64,000 nt of DNA from Variovorax sp. EL159 (GTDB lineage Bacteria > Pseudomonadota > Gammaproteobacteria > Burkholderiales > Burkholderiaceae_C): positions 358,272-422,271 of the forward strand of contig NZ_FMUJ01000001.1 in the NCBI RefSeq assembly GCF_900100965.1, in the 5' to 3' direction. Both the position numbers and the translations under genes were made by a program. Shown here piece after piece: positions 16,612 through 25,962 of the stretch; position 1 is the stretch's first letter, and every line of letters starts with the position of its first letter. Under the pieces are notes generated by a model that did not search any database, was not told where the DNA came from, and saw nothing but the letters and a program-made list of their open reading frames with translations.

Positions 16612-17124
16612 ATGAAGACTGCTTCCCTCATTTTTCTGGCCGGTTCCCTGATAGCGCTGCCGGCGCTCGCGCAAGAGCGCGTCTGGCGTTGCGGCAACGA
16701 ATACACCAACAACGCCACCATTGCCCAGCAAAAGGGCTGCAAGGTCATGGAAGGCGGCAACGTCACCGTCGTGCAGGGCACGAAGGCCTCGGGCGGTGGT
16801 AGTTCGTCGGGCTCCGGCTCGGCGGCTGCGCGCGCACCCGCAGGCAGCCCGCGCGTCGAAGGCGTCGACCAGCGCGCCCGCGATGGCGAGGCCCGCTCGG
16901 TGCTCGAGTCCGAGCTCAAGAAGGCCGAGGCGCGGCAAGCCGAGTTGCAGAAGGAATACAACAACGGCGAGCCCGAAAAGCAGGGCAGCGAAGGCCGCAA
17001 TTACCAGAAGTACCTCGACCGCGTGGCCGAGATGAAGGCCGAACTGGCGCGCAATGAAAGCGACATCGCGGGCATCCGCCGTGAAATCGGCCGCCTGCCG
17101 GCCAGCAAGCAGACGCCGCAATAA
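16612..17124 (+). CDS. Secreted coiled-coil protein between glnA and ntrB
   Basis: A 170-residue precursor with a clear signal peptide (MKTASLIFLAGSLIALPALA, cleaved before QERVW). The mature N-terminus (VWRCGNEYTNN...KGCKVME) has two cysteines and resembles the DUF4124-like start of many betaproteobacterial envelope proteins. A Gly/Ser/Ala linker follows, then a charged coiled coil from about residue 95 to 165 (LKKAEARQAELQKEY and later heptads). The start is at 16612; the frame runs on upstream to 16504, but only through the glnA terminator. Its position inside the glnA-ntrBC region suggests a conserved but unexplained link to nitrogen control. Function unknown. Confidence 0.8.
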   Translation: MKTASLIFLAGSLIALPALAQERVWRCGNEYTNNATIAQQKGCKVMEGGNVTVVQGTKASGGGSSSGSGSAAARAPAGSPRVEGVDQRARDGEARSVLESELKKAEARQAELQKEYNNGEPEKQGSEGRNYQKYLDRVAEMKAELARNESDIAGIRREIGRLPASKQTPQ

Positions 17125-17137
17125 GCACAAGGAAGAC

Positions 17138-18217
17138 ATGGCATTCGGGAAGAAGGCGGTTGGCGCCAACGTGCGCTTTCAGACCTTCGACCTGCTGTCC
17201 ACGCTGATTGCCGTGGTCAACAGCGACGGGTCTGTGTTGTTCGCCAATGCAGGGCTCGAAGACGCGCTGGGCACCTCGCGTCGCACGCTCGAAGGCTCGC
17301 AGTTCGGCGCTTGTTTCCATGAGCCGCAGGTGTTGCGCACCGCCATCGACGGCGCACGCAGCAACGACTTCGCCACGCTGCGCTACGAGGCTTTTCTTCG
17401 CCGCGTGAACCACGAGCTGATGCCGGTGCAGGTCACGCTCGCGCAGGGCGACAAGGCGGGTGAACTCATCATCGAGATGTCGCCGCTCGAACAGCAGGTG
17501 CGGCAAGACCGCGAAGAGCGCCTCATCGATCAGGCCCAGGCCAACAAGGAGTTGATCCGCAACCTCGCGCACGAGATCAAGAACCCGCTCGGCGGCATTC
17601 GCGGCGCGGCGCAGTTGCTGCAGATGGAGGTCGAGTCGCGCGACCTCATCGAATACACGCAGGTCATCATCCACGAGGCCGACCGGCTGCAGACGCTGGT
17701 CGATCGCCTGCTGGCGCCGCACCGCCGTCCGCACGTGGTCGGCGACGTCAACATCCACGAAGTCTGCGAACGCGTGCGCTCGGTGATCCTTGCGGAGTTT
17801 CCGCGCGACCTGCACATCGAGCGCGACTTCGACGTGTCGATCCCCGAATTCCGCGGCGACCGCGAGCAGCTGATCCAGGCCACCCTCAACATCGTGCACA
17901 ACGCCGCGCAGGCCCTGGCCGAGCGGCGCGCGGCCGGCGATGCGCAGATCACCTTCAAGACGCGCGTGGCTCGCCAGGTGATCTTCAACAAGCAGTGGTA
18001 TCGACTGGCACTGGAATTGCATGTCATCGACAATGGACCGGGTGTGCCGGACACGATCAAGGACCGCATCTTCTACCCGCTCGTATCGGGCAGGGAAGGC
18101 GGGACAGGGCTGGGGCTGACGCTTGCGCAAACTTTTGTGCAACAGCATCACGGCGTGATCGAGTGCGACAGCGTCCCGGGCCGGACCGATTTCAAGATAC
18201 TGATACCGCTGCCCTAG
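17138..18217 (+). CDS. glnL: Nitrogen regulation sensor kinase NtrB
   Basis: A 359-residue soluble histidine kinase. An N-terminal PAS-like sensor (residues about 15-125) is followed by the dimerisation/phosphotransfer helix NLAHEIKNPLGGIRGAAQLL with His145, then the ATPase domain with N, G1 (DNGPGVP) and G2 (GGTGLGLTLAQ) boxes. NtrB, with PII, sets the phosphorylation of NtrC according to nitrogen supply. The start at 17138 has AAGGA five bases upstream. The ntrC gene follows after 24 bases. No membrane segment is present, as expected. Confidence 0.96.
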   Translation: MAFGKKAVGANVRFQTFDLLSTLIAVVNSDGSVLFANAGLEDALGTSRRTLEGSQFGACFHEPQVLRTAIDGARSNDFATLRYEAFLRRVNHELMPVQVTLAQGDKAGELIIEMSPLEQQVRQDREERLIDQAQANKELIRNLAHEIKNPLGGIRGAAQLLQMEVESRDLIEYTQVIIHEADRLQTLVDRLLAPHRRPHVVGDVNIHEVCERVRSVILAEFPRDLHIERDFDVSIPEFRGDREQLIQATLNIVHNAAQALAERRAAGDAQITFKTRVARQVIFNKQWYRLALELHVIDNGPGVPDTIKDRIFYPLVSGREGGTGLGLTLAQTFVQQHHGVIECDSVPGRTDFKILIPLP

Positions 18218-18241
18218 CGCAGCACGGCAACAAGGAGATGC

Positions 18242-19791
<1,550 letters not shown>

Positions 19792-19792
<1 letters not shown>

Positions 19793-19816
19793 AGGGCCCC
19801 GACAGGGCCCTTTTTT
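19792..19816 (+). terminator. Rho-independent terminator after ntrC
   Basis: AAGGGCCC-CGACA-GGGCCCTT followed by T residues. The stem begins on the last base of the ntrC stop codon, and the convergent lipoprotein gene ends four bases beyond the structure. Confidence 0.88.
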
Positions 19817-19819
19817 GAT

Positions 19820-20377
19820 CTACCTGCTGCGCTGGCCCAGGGTGATGGAGTCGATCTGGAACTTCCCGCTCTTGTCCCACAGCCACGTGTCGACATAGGT
19901 GTGGCCGCCGAGCTTGCCCGGGTTCGGCAATGGCGACGTGGCCTTGATCAGCTCGGCAATCATCGGCGGCACTTCGGGCGCATGGCTCGGCACCCGGCTG
20001 AAGGTCACGTTGACGACCTTGCCGCTCGCGTCGATGTCGGTCTCGACCACCACCACCGCATAGACCAGCGGCGGGATCTTTCCCTTGTAGATGCGGCTCG
20101 CGTACTTGCTGTAGATGTAGCGCGCACCGATCTTGCGGTAGGCGCGCACGGCCGGTGTCTGCGCGGTGATGAGCCGCACGGTGGGTATGTCGCGGCTGCC
20201 GGGCGAGGCTTCGTCCGTCGGGGATGTCGCGGTCGCTGGCTTGCCGTCTTCCGTCTTGTCCGCCGGCTTCAGCAGCGAGCAGCCGGCGATCGCGAAGGCG
20301 GCCGCAGCAACGGCGAGGGTGCGAAGGGCCCGGGGAAGGGCGGCGATGTGCCAGGGGGCGGCTGCGCGCGCAGTCAT
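19820..20377 (-). CDS. Envelope lipoprotein, TonB-C-like C-terminus
   Basis: A 185-residue lipoprotein precursor with lipobox FAIAGC after a hydrophobic stretch (Cys33 predicted lipidated). A polar linker follows (residues 38-62), then an alpha/beta domain with VVVETDIDASGKVVNVTFSRV...IKATSPLPNPGKLG. That pattern, a beta strand with DxxGxV and a helix ending in xxxPxP, resembles the TonB C-terminal fold found in energy-transducer-like proteins. The gene is 12 bases downstream of xth on the same strand. The fold is an inference and the function is unknown. Confidence 0.7.
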   Translation of the reverse strand: MTARAAAPWHIAALPRALRTLAVAAAAFAIAGCSLLKPADKTEDGKPATATSPTDEASPGSRDIPTVRLITAQTPAVRAYRKIGARYIYSKYASRIYKGKIPPLVYAVVVVETDIDASGKVVNVTFSRVPSHAPEVPPMIAELIKATSPLPNPGKLGGHTYVDTWLWDKSGKFQIDSITLGQRSR

Positions 20378-20389
20378 CGGCCTGCTGCC

Positions 20390-21175
20390 TCAGGCGTTGA
20401 CGTCGAGGTCAAGCACCACGGGCGCGTGGTCGCTCGGCTTCTCCCATTTGCGCGGCACCCGGTCGATGACGCAACCCTTCACGCGCGGCACCAGCGGCTC
20501 GCTCACCAGGATGTGGTCGATGCGCAGCCCGCGGTTCTTCTGGTAGCCGAGCATGCGGTAGTCCCACCACGAAAAGCTCTTTTCGGGTTGATCGAACATG
20601 CGAAAGCTGTCCTTCAGGCCCAGCTCGAGCAGCGCCTTGAAATGGTTGCGCTCTTCCGTCGTGTGGTGGATCGTTTCCTTCAGGCCCACGGGGTCGAAGC
20701 TGTCGCGGTCTTCGAGCACGATGTTGAAGTCGCCCAGCAGCACAAGGTTCGGATGCGCCACGAGCTCCTGGCGAAGCCATTCGCGCAGGGCGTCGAGCCA
20801 CTTCATCTTGTATGCGAACTTCTCCGAGCCCGGCTCCTGGCCGTTCACGAAGTAGCAATCGACCACGCGCACCGGGCCCGATGGCGTGTCGACCGTGGCG
20901 GCGATCACGCGCGACTGGTCGTCGGTAAAGCCACCGATGTTCTTCGTCACGTCGCGCACGGGCGCGCGGCTCAGAATCGCCACGCCGTTGTAGGTTTTCT
21001 GGCCGAACACGGCCGCTTCGTAGCCCGCTGCCTTCAGCACGTCGAGCGGGAACTTGTCGTCGGTCATCTTCAGCTCTTGCAGGCAGAGCACGTCGACCGG
21101 GTTGGCGACCAGCCAGTCGAGCACGTGCTGCAGGCGGGCGGTGAGGGAGTTGACGTTCCAGGTGGCGATTTTCAT
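20390..21175 (-). CDS. xth: Exodeoxyribonuclease III (AP endonuclease)
   Basis: A 261-residue member of the exonuclease III/AP endonuclease family. Key motifs are KIATWNVNSL (Asn7), LCLQELKM (Glu34 metal ligand), GDFNIVLEDRD (Asp/Asn pair) and DHAPVVLDLD at the end with the catalytic His. It cuts DNA 5' to abasic sites in base excision repair and degrades 3' ends. Length is normal. About 200 bases lie between its start and the end of the sensor kinase gene, leaving room for its promoter. Confidence 0.95.
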   Translation of the reverse strand: MKIATWNVNSLTARLQHVLDWLVANPVDVLCLQELKMTDDKFPLDVLKAAGYEAAVFGQKTYNGVAILSRAPVRDVTKNIGGFTDDQSRVIAATVDTPSGPVRVVDCYFVNGQEPGSEKFAYKMKWLDALREWLRQELVAHPNLVLLGDFNIVLEDRDSFDPVGLKETIHHTTEERNHFKALLELGLKDSFRMFDQPEKSFSWWDYRMLGYQKNRGLRIDHILVSEPLVPRVKGCVIDRVPRKWEKPSDHAPVVLDLDVNA

Positions 21176-21379
21176 GAATTTGATAGGTGATGGATTTCGA
21201 TCAGGGGCTGAAGGAAATATTCATTTCGTACGTGGTACGTGGTCATGTACCCGAGCTTCGTGTGGCTGCATGCAGGCTACCTGAGTCGCCCCGGATTTTC
21301 TAACACACCTGCGAGCTTCACCTGTTAGCGCTCGCAAGCGGCCGACTCAACCGCGACTTTTGACGTGCAAGGTCTTCGG

Positions 21380-23266
21380 CTATGGCGCCAGCTTCGGGGC
21401 CATCGCCGCCGGCACGGCCAGATGCAGGCACAGGCAAGTCTCCCCGGGTTGCGAGCGCAGCGTGAGCGTGCCCCCCAGCGCGGCGGCTCGCGCGCGCATG
21501 TTCGTCAACCCTTTGCCGGCGAACCTGGCGTCCGCATCGAAGCCGCGGCCGTTGTCGCACAGCTGGATCTCGATGGTTTCATCCGCCGTCGCGCCATCGG
21601 TACCTTCAGCGGGCACCAGTCGCGCATTCAGGCTGGCTCGCGTTGCCGCCGAGTGCGCCATCATGTTGGCGAAGGCCTCGAACAGCAGCATCTGCATCTG
21701 ATGCGACTCGCGCGAGCTCCAGCCCGTCATCATCGGCAGGCGGCTGACGTTCCAGTGGAGGTCGATGCCGGCGGCCTGCAGGCGCGGCCCGAGCCGGTAG
21801 CGCACGCTGCCCAGGGTCGAGGCCACATCGCCCTCGTCGGCATGCATGGCGTCGACCGTGAGCTTGAGCTGGTCCACGGCGTCGCGCAGGTGCAGCGTGA
21901 CGTCCTCGCGCGCGGCCCCGGGCTGTTGGGCCATCCGCAGCAGCCCGACGAGTTGCCCTCCAAGGCCATCGTGCAGGTCCTGTACGAGGCGCTGGCGTTC
22001 CTCGAGCGCGCCGCGTGCTTTTTCGCCTTCTCGTTCGCGCGCGAAGGCGGCCTCCAGGGCGGCATTGCGCTCGGCGAGTTCCGCTTCGAGCGTGACGTTC
22101 ATTTCCGCCACCGCACGGGAGTCCTTGCGCATGCGCTCGGCAATGACCCAGGCCAGGGAGATGGCGAAGCCCACCCAGGCGAAGCGGATCCAGGGCACCA
22201 TCTCGTAGGCTTGCGGCGAGGTGCGCATGACCCAGATGTCGCGCGCACCGCACAGCACGATCAGCACCACGGCCAGGCCCAGCACGCGGTGCTCCAGCAC
22301 GGCGCTGCGCGATGCCACGCGCAACACCACGACCATCATCGCCAGTCCCACCACGAGGTTCAGCGCCTGCCACAGCGGCATCAACCACAGCCACGGCACC
22401 ATGATGCCGAGCCCGGCCACCACCGGTGCGAGCCAGGCCATCAGGCCCAGGAGGCGCGCCAGGCGGGTGTCGTCGCGCCCCACCACTGCCAGGGCGAAGC
22501 GGCACACCAGCGGCACCGCCGCCTGGAAGGCCGCCAGCGGCAGCACGCCCCACCAGGGCCAGGGCAACGGCGCATGTGTGAACAGCACGCGTGCCGTCTG
22601 CACCGACCAGAACAACTCGCCCAGGCCGTAGTAGAGATAGATCGACTCGCGTTGGCGCAGCCACACCAGCAGCGACAGCGCACCCAGCACGCCGCTCACG
22701 ATGGTGATGAAGCGCCCACCGCTGAGTTGCCAGAACAAGGCGCGTTCGTACAGCGGGCGTATCTCGTCCTCCCGGCCCACCACCACCGGCGACAGCCCGC
22801 CTTGCCGTGCAGCCTGCGCCGCGATGACGATCTCCATGCGCAGCGGTGAGGCCGTGCCCGAGGCTGGCACCACGAAATATTGCGGCGCGAAAGAGGCATC
22901 GTCGTAGGGCCCCGGCGGGAAGGCGCCAAACCGCGTCAGCTCCTGGCCGTCCACTGACACGCGAAAACTGTTGCCCACGCGTGGCACGAACAGGGCCAAA
23001 GGCGTGGTGGGGTCGGCCGCCGGAATTTCGAACGTGAAGCGCGCCTCGCCATCGACTGCGCCTTGTCGCTGATCCCAGTGATAGGGCAGCGTGACGGTCT
23101 GGGGCTTCTGGGTCTCGGCCGGCGTCTTGCCGTGCAGGGTCAGCGTGAGCTGTGCCTGCTCCACGACCATCACGGCCCGCGCCGGAGCGCTCCACCCCAG
23201 CCCCAAGACCGCGAGCATTGTCAGCAGCAGCAGGCGCCACCCGAGCGCATCATTTCGTGGACCCAT
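21380..23266 (-). CDS. Orphan sensor histidine kinase, NarL/HisKA_3 type
   Basis: A 628-residue membrane kinase. A signal segment and a periplasmic beta-rich domain (residues about 30-180) precede seven or so membrane helices (about 185-395), the general layout of 7TM-DISM receptors. A coiled coil leads to the HisKA_3 motif ERQRLVQDLHDGLGGQL with the phosphorylated His, and then a HATPase domain with CDNGRGFD and GKGLTNMRARA. Such kinases pair with NarL/FixJ-type regulators, but none is encoded nearby (both neighbours are RNA or DNA enzymes). The signal sensed is unknown. Confidence 0.88.
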   Translation of the reverse strand: MGPRNDALGWRLLLLTMLAVLGLGWSAPARAVMVVEQAQLTLTLHGKTPAETQKPQTVTLPYHWDQRQGAVDGEARFTFEIPAADPTTPLALFVPRVGNSFRVSVDGQELTRFGAFPPGPYDDASFAPQYFVVPASGTASPLRMEIVIAAQAARQGGLSPVVVGREDEIRPLYERALFWQLSGGRFITIVSGVLGALSLLVWLRQRESIYLYYGLGELFWSVQTARVLFTHAPLPWPWWGVLPLAAFQAAVPLVCRFALAVVGRDDTRLARLLGLMAWLAPVVAGLGIMVPWLWLMPLWQALNLVVGLAMMVVVLRVASRSAVLEHRVLGLAVVLIVLCGARDIWVMRTSPQAYEMVPWIRFAWVGFAISLAWVIAERMRKDSRAVAEMNVTLEAELAERNAALEAAFAREREGEKARGALEERQRLVQDLHDGLGGQLVGLLRMAQQPGAAREDVTLHLRDAVDQLKLTVDAMHADEGDVASTLGSVRYRLGPRLQAAGIDLHWNVSRLPMMTGWSSRESHQMQMLLFEAFANMMAHSAATRASLNARLVPAEGTDGATADETIEIQLCDNGRGFDADARFAGKGLTNMRARAAALGGTLTLRSQPGETCLCLHLAVPAAMAPKLAP

Positions 23267-23417
23267 GACGCGGATGACTGTAACGGCATTTACTTACAAA
23301 CCTTTCACCGCAGATCGACGGGCGCCACAAGTTCCGTCGAACTGATGCGGGCGGGCAACTGGTGCCCGGCACTTGCGGCTACCCGGGGCAGCGAAGATCA
23401 AAGGCTTGAGGGGCCCT

Positions 23418-24440
23418 TCACCCCCTTCGGAACATCACCCGTGCTTCGGTGGCGCGCGCCCGCAACTGGCCGCATCCGCCATCGACATCCTGTCCGGCCG
23501 AATTGCGCAGCTTCGTGAGAATGCCCCGCTCGTGCAGCGTGCGGGCGATCTGCTCGCAGCGCTCCCACGACGGGCGACTGAACGCGACGCCATCCACCGC
23601 GTTGAAGGGGATCATGTTCAGCACGCCGTACTTGCCAGAGAGCAGCCTGACGATGCCTTCGATCTCCTCCGGCCCGTCGTTGACGCCTTCCAGCAGCGTC
23701 CACTGGTACTGGATCGGGTAGCCCGTGGCGCGCGCATAGTGCTCGCCCGCGGCGACCAGCTCTTCGGGCGTCATGCTCGGCGCGCGTGGAAGGAGCTTCT
23801 TGCGCAGCTCGGCCTGCGTCGTGTGCAGCGAGAGTGCCAGCGCGGGCTTCACGCGCTCCTGTTGCAGCCGCTCGAACACGCGCGGATCGCCCACGGTCGA
23901 GAACACGAGGTTCTTGTGCCCGACGTTGCCCACTGTGCCGAGCAGCTCGATGGCCTCCATCACGTTGTCCAGGTTGTGTGCCGGTTCGCCCATGCCCATG
24001 AACACCACCTTGCGCACCGGCCGGCGCATGCGCGCGAGCGCGACCTGAGCAATGATCTCGGCGCTTCCCACCTGGCGCAGCAATCCGTCGCGGCCCGTCA
24101 TGCAGAACTGGCATCCGACGGCGCACCCGACCTGTGACGAAACACACAGGCCGTCCCGAGGCAGCAGCACGCTCTCGACCATCTGGCCGTCCGCGAGGGC
24201 AACGAGCAGCCGCTCGGAACCATCGGCACCCGGATGCACCGTGTGCACGCGCGCCAGTCCGGCAAGCTCGGCCTCGATGGCCGGCAGCGCTTCCAGCAGC
24301 GACGACGGAAAGAAGCTCGCCGGCAGACGCCTGCCGCTGTTTCGAGGCAGCGCATGGGACCACAGCCGCAAGATCCGCTGCTCGTGGCTGGGGCCCGCTC
24401 CGGCTTCGCGCAGGCGTTGTTTCAGTTCGTGGATGCGCAT
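23418..24440 (-). CDS. RlmN-like radical SAM RNA methyltransferase
   Basis: A 340-residue radical SAM enzyme of the RlmN/Cfr family. The iron-sulfur cysteines are Cys106, Cys110 and Cys113 in GCAVGCQFCMTG. The methyl-carrying cysteine of the family corresponds to that in DVDGGCGQL near the C-terminus, and Cys99 in LCVSSQ is the other catalytic one. GMGEPAHNLDNV is the SAM-binding GGE-like motif. Family members methylate carbon 2 of adenine 2503 of 23S rRNA (and a tRNA adenine). It stands alone rather than with the usual rlmN neighbours (ndk, pilW/F), so it may be a second paralogue with another target. No clear ribosome site precedes the ATG at 24440. Confidence 0.85.
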   Translation of the reverse strand: MRIHELKQRLREAGAGPSHEQRILRLWSHALPRNSGRRLPASFFPSSLLEALPAIEAELAGLARVHTVHPGADGSERLLVALADGQMVESVLLPRDGLCVSSQVGCAVGCQFCMTGRDGLLRQVGSAEIIAQVALARMRRPVRKVVFMGMGEPAHNLDNVMEAIELLGTVGNVGHKNLVFSTVGDPRVFERLQQERVKPALALSLHTTQAELRKKLLPRAPSMTPEELVAAGEHYARATGYPIQYQWTLLEGVNDGPEEIEGIVRLLSGKYGVLNMIPFNAVDGVAFSRPSWERCEQIARTLHERGILTKLRNSAGQDVDGGCGQLRARATEARVMFRRG

Positions 24441-24801
24441 GCGCTGCGTGGGGCAAATGGACTCATGAACACGTCGGTGATCCTGCTGCACAGGCGACCG
24501 GACGTACAGAGCAGTAGGTTGGCGTGGGCCAGATTGTGCACGGCCGCCACTGTGCATTCATTCGTGGCCCTGCCGCTGCATTCGCTTTCGATGGCGTAAA
24601 GCTGCGGTGCTTCGTGCCAATTTCGAGGCCGCGCGGCTTTACGCGTCATTCACAAAAATCCCGGCTTCCCTGAGTCGCAAGTCAGCTGTATTCCAGCTTC
24701 AAAACCTAGACTTTTCGTTCACAGGAATCCACTCATTTCCCGAGTGTCCCGTGCTGGTGCGGCGCGTCTGCGCCGCGGCATTTTCATGGCAGGCCGGACG
24801 T
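24441..24801. other. Intergenic region, 361 bp, divergent
   Basis: This stretch separates the RlmN-like gene (minus) from PAP2 (plus). The open frames in it have no family match, and their composition drops in GC toward 24600-24740. It should hold both promoters, but no clear operator, repeat or RNA element is visible. Confidence 0.5.
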
Positions 24802-25398
24802 ATGAATGAAATCAACCTTCAACTCCTTCATTGGATCGCTGCAGGTGAAGACCCGGGCTCATGGGCACTGCTCACGGGCTGCGTGGTGGCCTTGTGGGGA
24901 GGCCCTTTGTGCGCCGCGGTGCTTTGCTGGGCCGTCTTTGCGAAGCCCGCGGACCGCGCCTACACGTTGGCGGTGGCCGTGGTTGCCGTCGGGGTCTCGG
25001 TGATCGCGCACTTCATCGCGGCGGGCATCGGCATACAGCGCCCCTTCGCGCAGGGGCTCGTGCCTGGGTACATCCTGCACAGCGCCAGCGGCTCGATGCC
25101 TTCCACGCACGCCAGCGTGATGTTCTTCATCGCGTTTGCCTTCATGGCGCGCGCCTCGCTGCGCCGCACCGCCTGGTTGTTCTTGCTGCTTGCCGTGGCC
25201 ACGGGTTGGGCACGCGTCTACGTCGGCGTGCACTTCCCGGCGGACATCGCCTTCGGCATGGCGCTCGGCCTGTTCTTCGCGTGCCCCTTCGCCATTACCC
25301 AGCGAGCGCGCTTTCGGCACGCGCACCATCGCGACGCTGCGCCGCGCCTTGTGAAAGAAGGGCGCCTGTCGGGTTCCTTCGGGCGTGGAGCTGAATGA
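24802..25398 (+). CDS. PAP2 family phosphatase (undecaprenyl-PP phosphatase-like)
   Basis: A 198-residue membrane protein with five or six helices and the lipid-phosphate phosphatase signatures GIGIQRPF (motif C1 region), SMPSTHA (C2, catalytic His) and ARVYVGVHFPADI (C3, nucleophile His and Asp). The family removes a phosphate from lipid pyrophosphates such as undecaprenyl-PP on the periplasmic side; BcrC-like activity is the likeliest. C3 starts with Ala where Ser is usual. The start MNEINLQ at 24802 is chosen because it begins the first amphipathic helix; the frame is open to 24607. The next gene overlaps by ATGA. Confidence 0.82.
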   Translation: MNEINLQLLHWIAAGEDPGSWALLTGCVVALWGGPLCAAVLCWAVFAKPADRAYTLAVAVVAVGVSVIAHFIAAGIGIQRPFAQGLVPGYILHSASGSMPSTHASVMFFIAFAFMARASLRRTAWLFLLLAVATGWARVYVGVHFPADIAFGMALGLFFACPFAITQRARFRHAHHRDAAPRLVKEGRLSGSFGRGAE

Positions 25399-25775
25399 AC
25401 GCCAGCCCGAGTCCGACTGCCTTTGCGCAGTTTCTCTTCTGGGTGCTGGTGTCGATCGCGATCGGGATTCCGGTCAGCCTCTTTCTCGTGCAACTCGCCG
25501 GGCGGCAGTTCGCCCGATCGACGATGCTGGTCTTCGGCCTCCTGCTGGCCGCATTCGCCGGCATGGACCTGTTTCACCTGCGGGCGCTGTCGATCGCCGC
25601 GCTACAGACGCCTTGCCTTGCCGATGACCTGATGTTCTCGTCAGCGCTTTCGATTGCCCTGTATGTCTTGCCCGCCGTGCTCGGGGCCTGGGGCGCGAAC
25701 GCCGCTTCTCATGCCTTCGTGCGTTGCTTCAGGCCGCAGGAAGGGCACTTCGAGGAAGACCCCGCGGAGCAGTAG
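25395..25775 (+). CDS. Small membrane protein, 126 aa
   Basis: A 126-residue protein with three hydrophobic helices (about residues 12-33, 42-60 and 84-104) and an acidic C-terminus ending EDPAEQ. Its ATG overlaps the PAP2 stop, so the two are coupled and probably work in the same membrane process. No family is recognised. Confidence 0.65.
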   Translation: MNASPSPTAFAQFLFWVLVSIAIGIPVSLFLVQLAGRQFARSTMLVFGLLLAAFAGMDLFHLRALSIAALQTPCLADDLMFSSALSIALYVLPAVLGAWGANAASHAFVRCFRPQEGHFEEDPAEQ

Positions 25776-25892
25776 CCGGGAGACGGCTTGCAGCCGCTTT
25801 TCTCCTGGCTTTCCTGGTTGCCTCCCAAATTTGGGGCGCCTGGCGCTTGCCACCCACCAAATGCGCACCAAAACGGGTGATTGATGCGTCAA

Positions 25893-25906
25893 ATTGGTTC
25901 TCCAAT
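25893..25906. promoter_or_regulatory. Inverted repeat upstream of gdhA, possible operator
   Basis: ATTGG-TTCT-CCAAT is a perfect five-base inverted repeat. It is followed by two copies of ATGCAC (25914-25919 and 25935-25940). The elements lie 20-70 bases upstream of the gdhA start in the AT-richest part of the 187-base gap. They may bind a regulator; which one cannot be told. Confidence 0.35.
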
Positions 25907-25962
25907 CCGGCAAAATGCACGATCCGCATAAGGTTATGCACTGATTTGGAAGAAGGATTGGA

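Noticed and set aside
25871..25890. An NtrC-like site ahead of gdhA (GCACC followed by GGGTG)
   Set aside because: The half-sites are one base too far apart and one is degenerate; no sigma-54 promoter follows.
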